A DNA stretch of 64,000 nucleotides from an uncultured Eubacteriales bacterium (GTDB lineage: Bacteria > Bacillota > Clostridia > Oscillospirales > Acutalibacteraceae): contig CAKSSR010000002.1 in the NCBI GenBank assembly GCA_934489735.1, positions 1-64,000 on the forward strand, given 5' to 3'. Numbering within the stretch: position 1 is the stretch's first letter; each line of letters begins with the position of its first letter. The notes under the pieces were generated by a model. The model saw only the letters and a list, made by a program, of their open reading frames with translations. It had not been told where the DNA came from and made no database searches. This document shows positions 63,780 through 64,000 of the stretch, one piece after another. A program made the translations under genes and the position numbers.

Positions 63780-64000
63780 TTATTCAATTGACATGGTCTC
63801 GCTTAACTCTTTGCCATCGCTCTTTTTGCTCGTTCCTTCATCTACATCATCTTTTTCTTCATCTTCGCAATCTAAGAAGAAATCAATTCGTTGAGAGATC
63901 TCATCCTTGAGTGCACAACTTTTACAAAGATGATACCCAGCCTTTGTTAAATCCTTTTGAGTCTTTGTAATAGTCTTCCTTCTCGCTCTAGCTAGTTTGG
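63780..64000 (-). CDS. Unknown protein, C-terminal 73 residues, cut by window edge
   Basis: Open frame from the window edge to TAA 63780-63782. The visible part starts basic (ARARRKTITKTQKDL), has HLCKSC and a later Cys, then a very acidic end (CEDEEKDDVDEG, KELSETMSIE). It has its own terminator, so it is likely real. Not recognised; it lacks the sequence of SpoVG, a frequent glmU neighbour. Confidence 0.6.
   Translation of the reverse strand, partial: KLARARRKTITKTQKDLTKAGYHLCKSCALKDEISQRIDFFLDCEDEEKDDVDEGTSKKSDGKELSETMSIE

Overview
The window is AT-rich DNA from an endospore-forming low-GC Clostridia-type Firmicute. The evidence is spoIIE, sigG, whiA, yaaT/PSP1, DarA (c-di-AMP receptor), ribonuclease Y and class B sortase genes, Gram-positive housekeeping gene order (prs-pth-mfd and darA-holB-yaaT-metK), purine-rich Shine-Dalgarno (SD) sites and many TTG starts. 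The species cannot be named from the sequence. No rRNA, tRNA, CRISPR array, IS element or prophage was seen.

Layout. 1-3.8 kb: a partial AAA-ATPase-like gene and ppdK. 4.0-9.2 kb: first cluster of leucine-rich-repeat (BspA/TpLRR type) genes ending in a RING-like zinc domain, with a broken copy, an orphan RING tail and a RING-only gene. 9.4-12.8 kb: galE, ymdB, rny. 13.0-30.4 kb: seven secreted all-helical repeat proteins of 294 to about 1773 residues, interrupted by a glutamine amidotransferase and one LRR gene. 30.8-34.6 kb: spoIIE and a pair of unknown paralogues. 35.0-44.8 kb: second LRR array, with three LRR-RING genes each carrying a lesion, then four LRR-only genes. 44.9-46.5 kb: sigG and a small secreted protein. 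46.7-63.3 kb: housekeeping operons nth-ychF; darA-holB-yaaT-metK; prs-pth-mfd-folD-iscS-thiI-srtB-whiA; and a short glmU. 63.8-64.0 kb: the 3' end of an unknown gene.

Two lineage-specific systems stand out. (1) LRR-RING genes: a cytosolic-looking LRR solenoid, a conserved post-LRR module, a charged coiled coil and a C-terminal RING whose fifth ligand switches between Cys and His among paralogues. Their promoters have -35 and -10 boxes separated by poly-A tracts of 9, 12, 12 and 14 A, as expected for slippage-driven on/off switching. Most leaders begin with a stem-loop whose arms covary. Several copies carry a single nonsense or frameshift lesion, and one has lost exactly its RING. (2) Secreted helical-repeat proteins: five of the promoters share TTAAG-N6-TTAAG-N21-TATGATATAAT (with few variants) and no -35 box. 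This suggests one regulon under an OmpR/PhoB-type activator. Together the two systems look like a host- or community-interaction arsenal in an otherwise conventional spore former; that role is inference.
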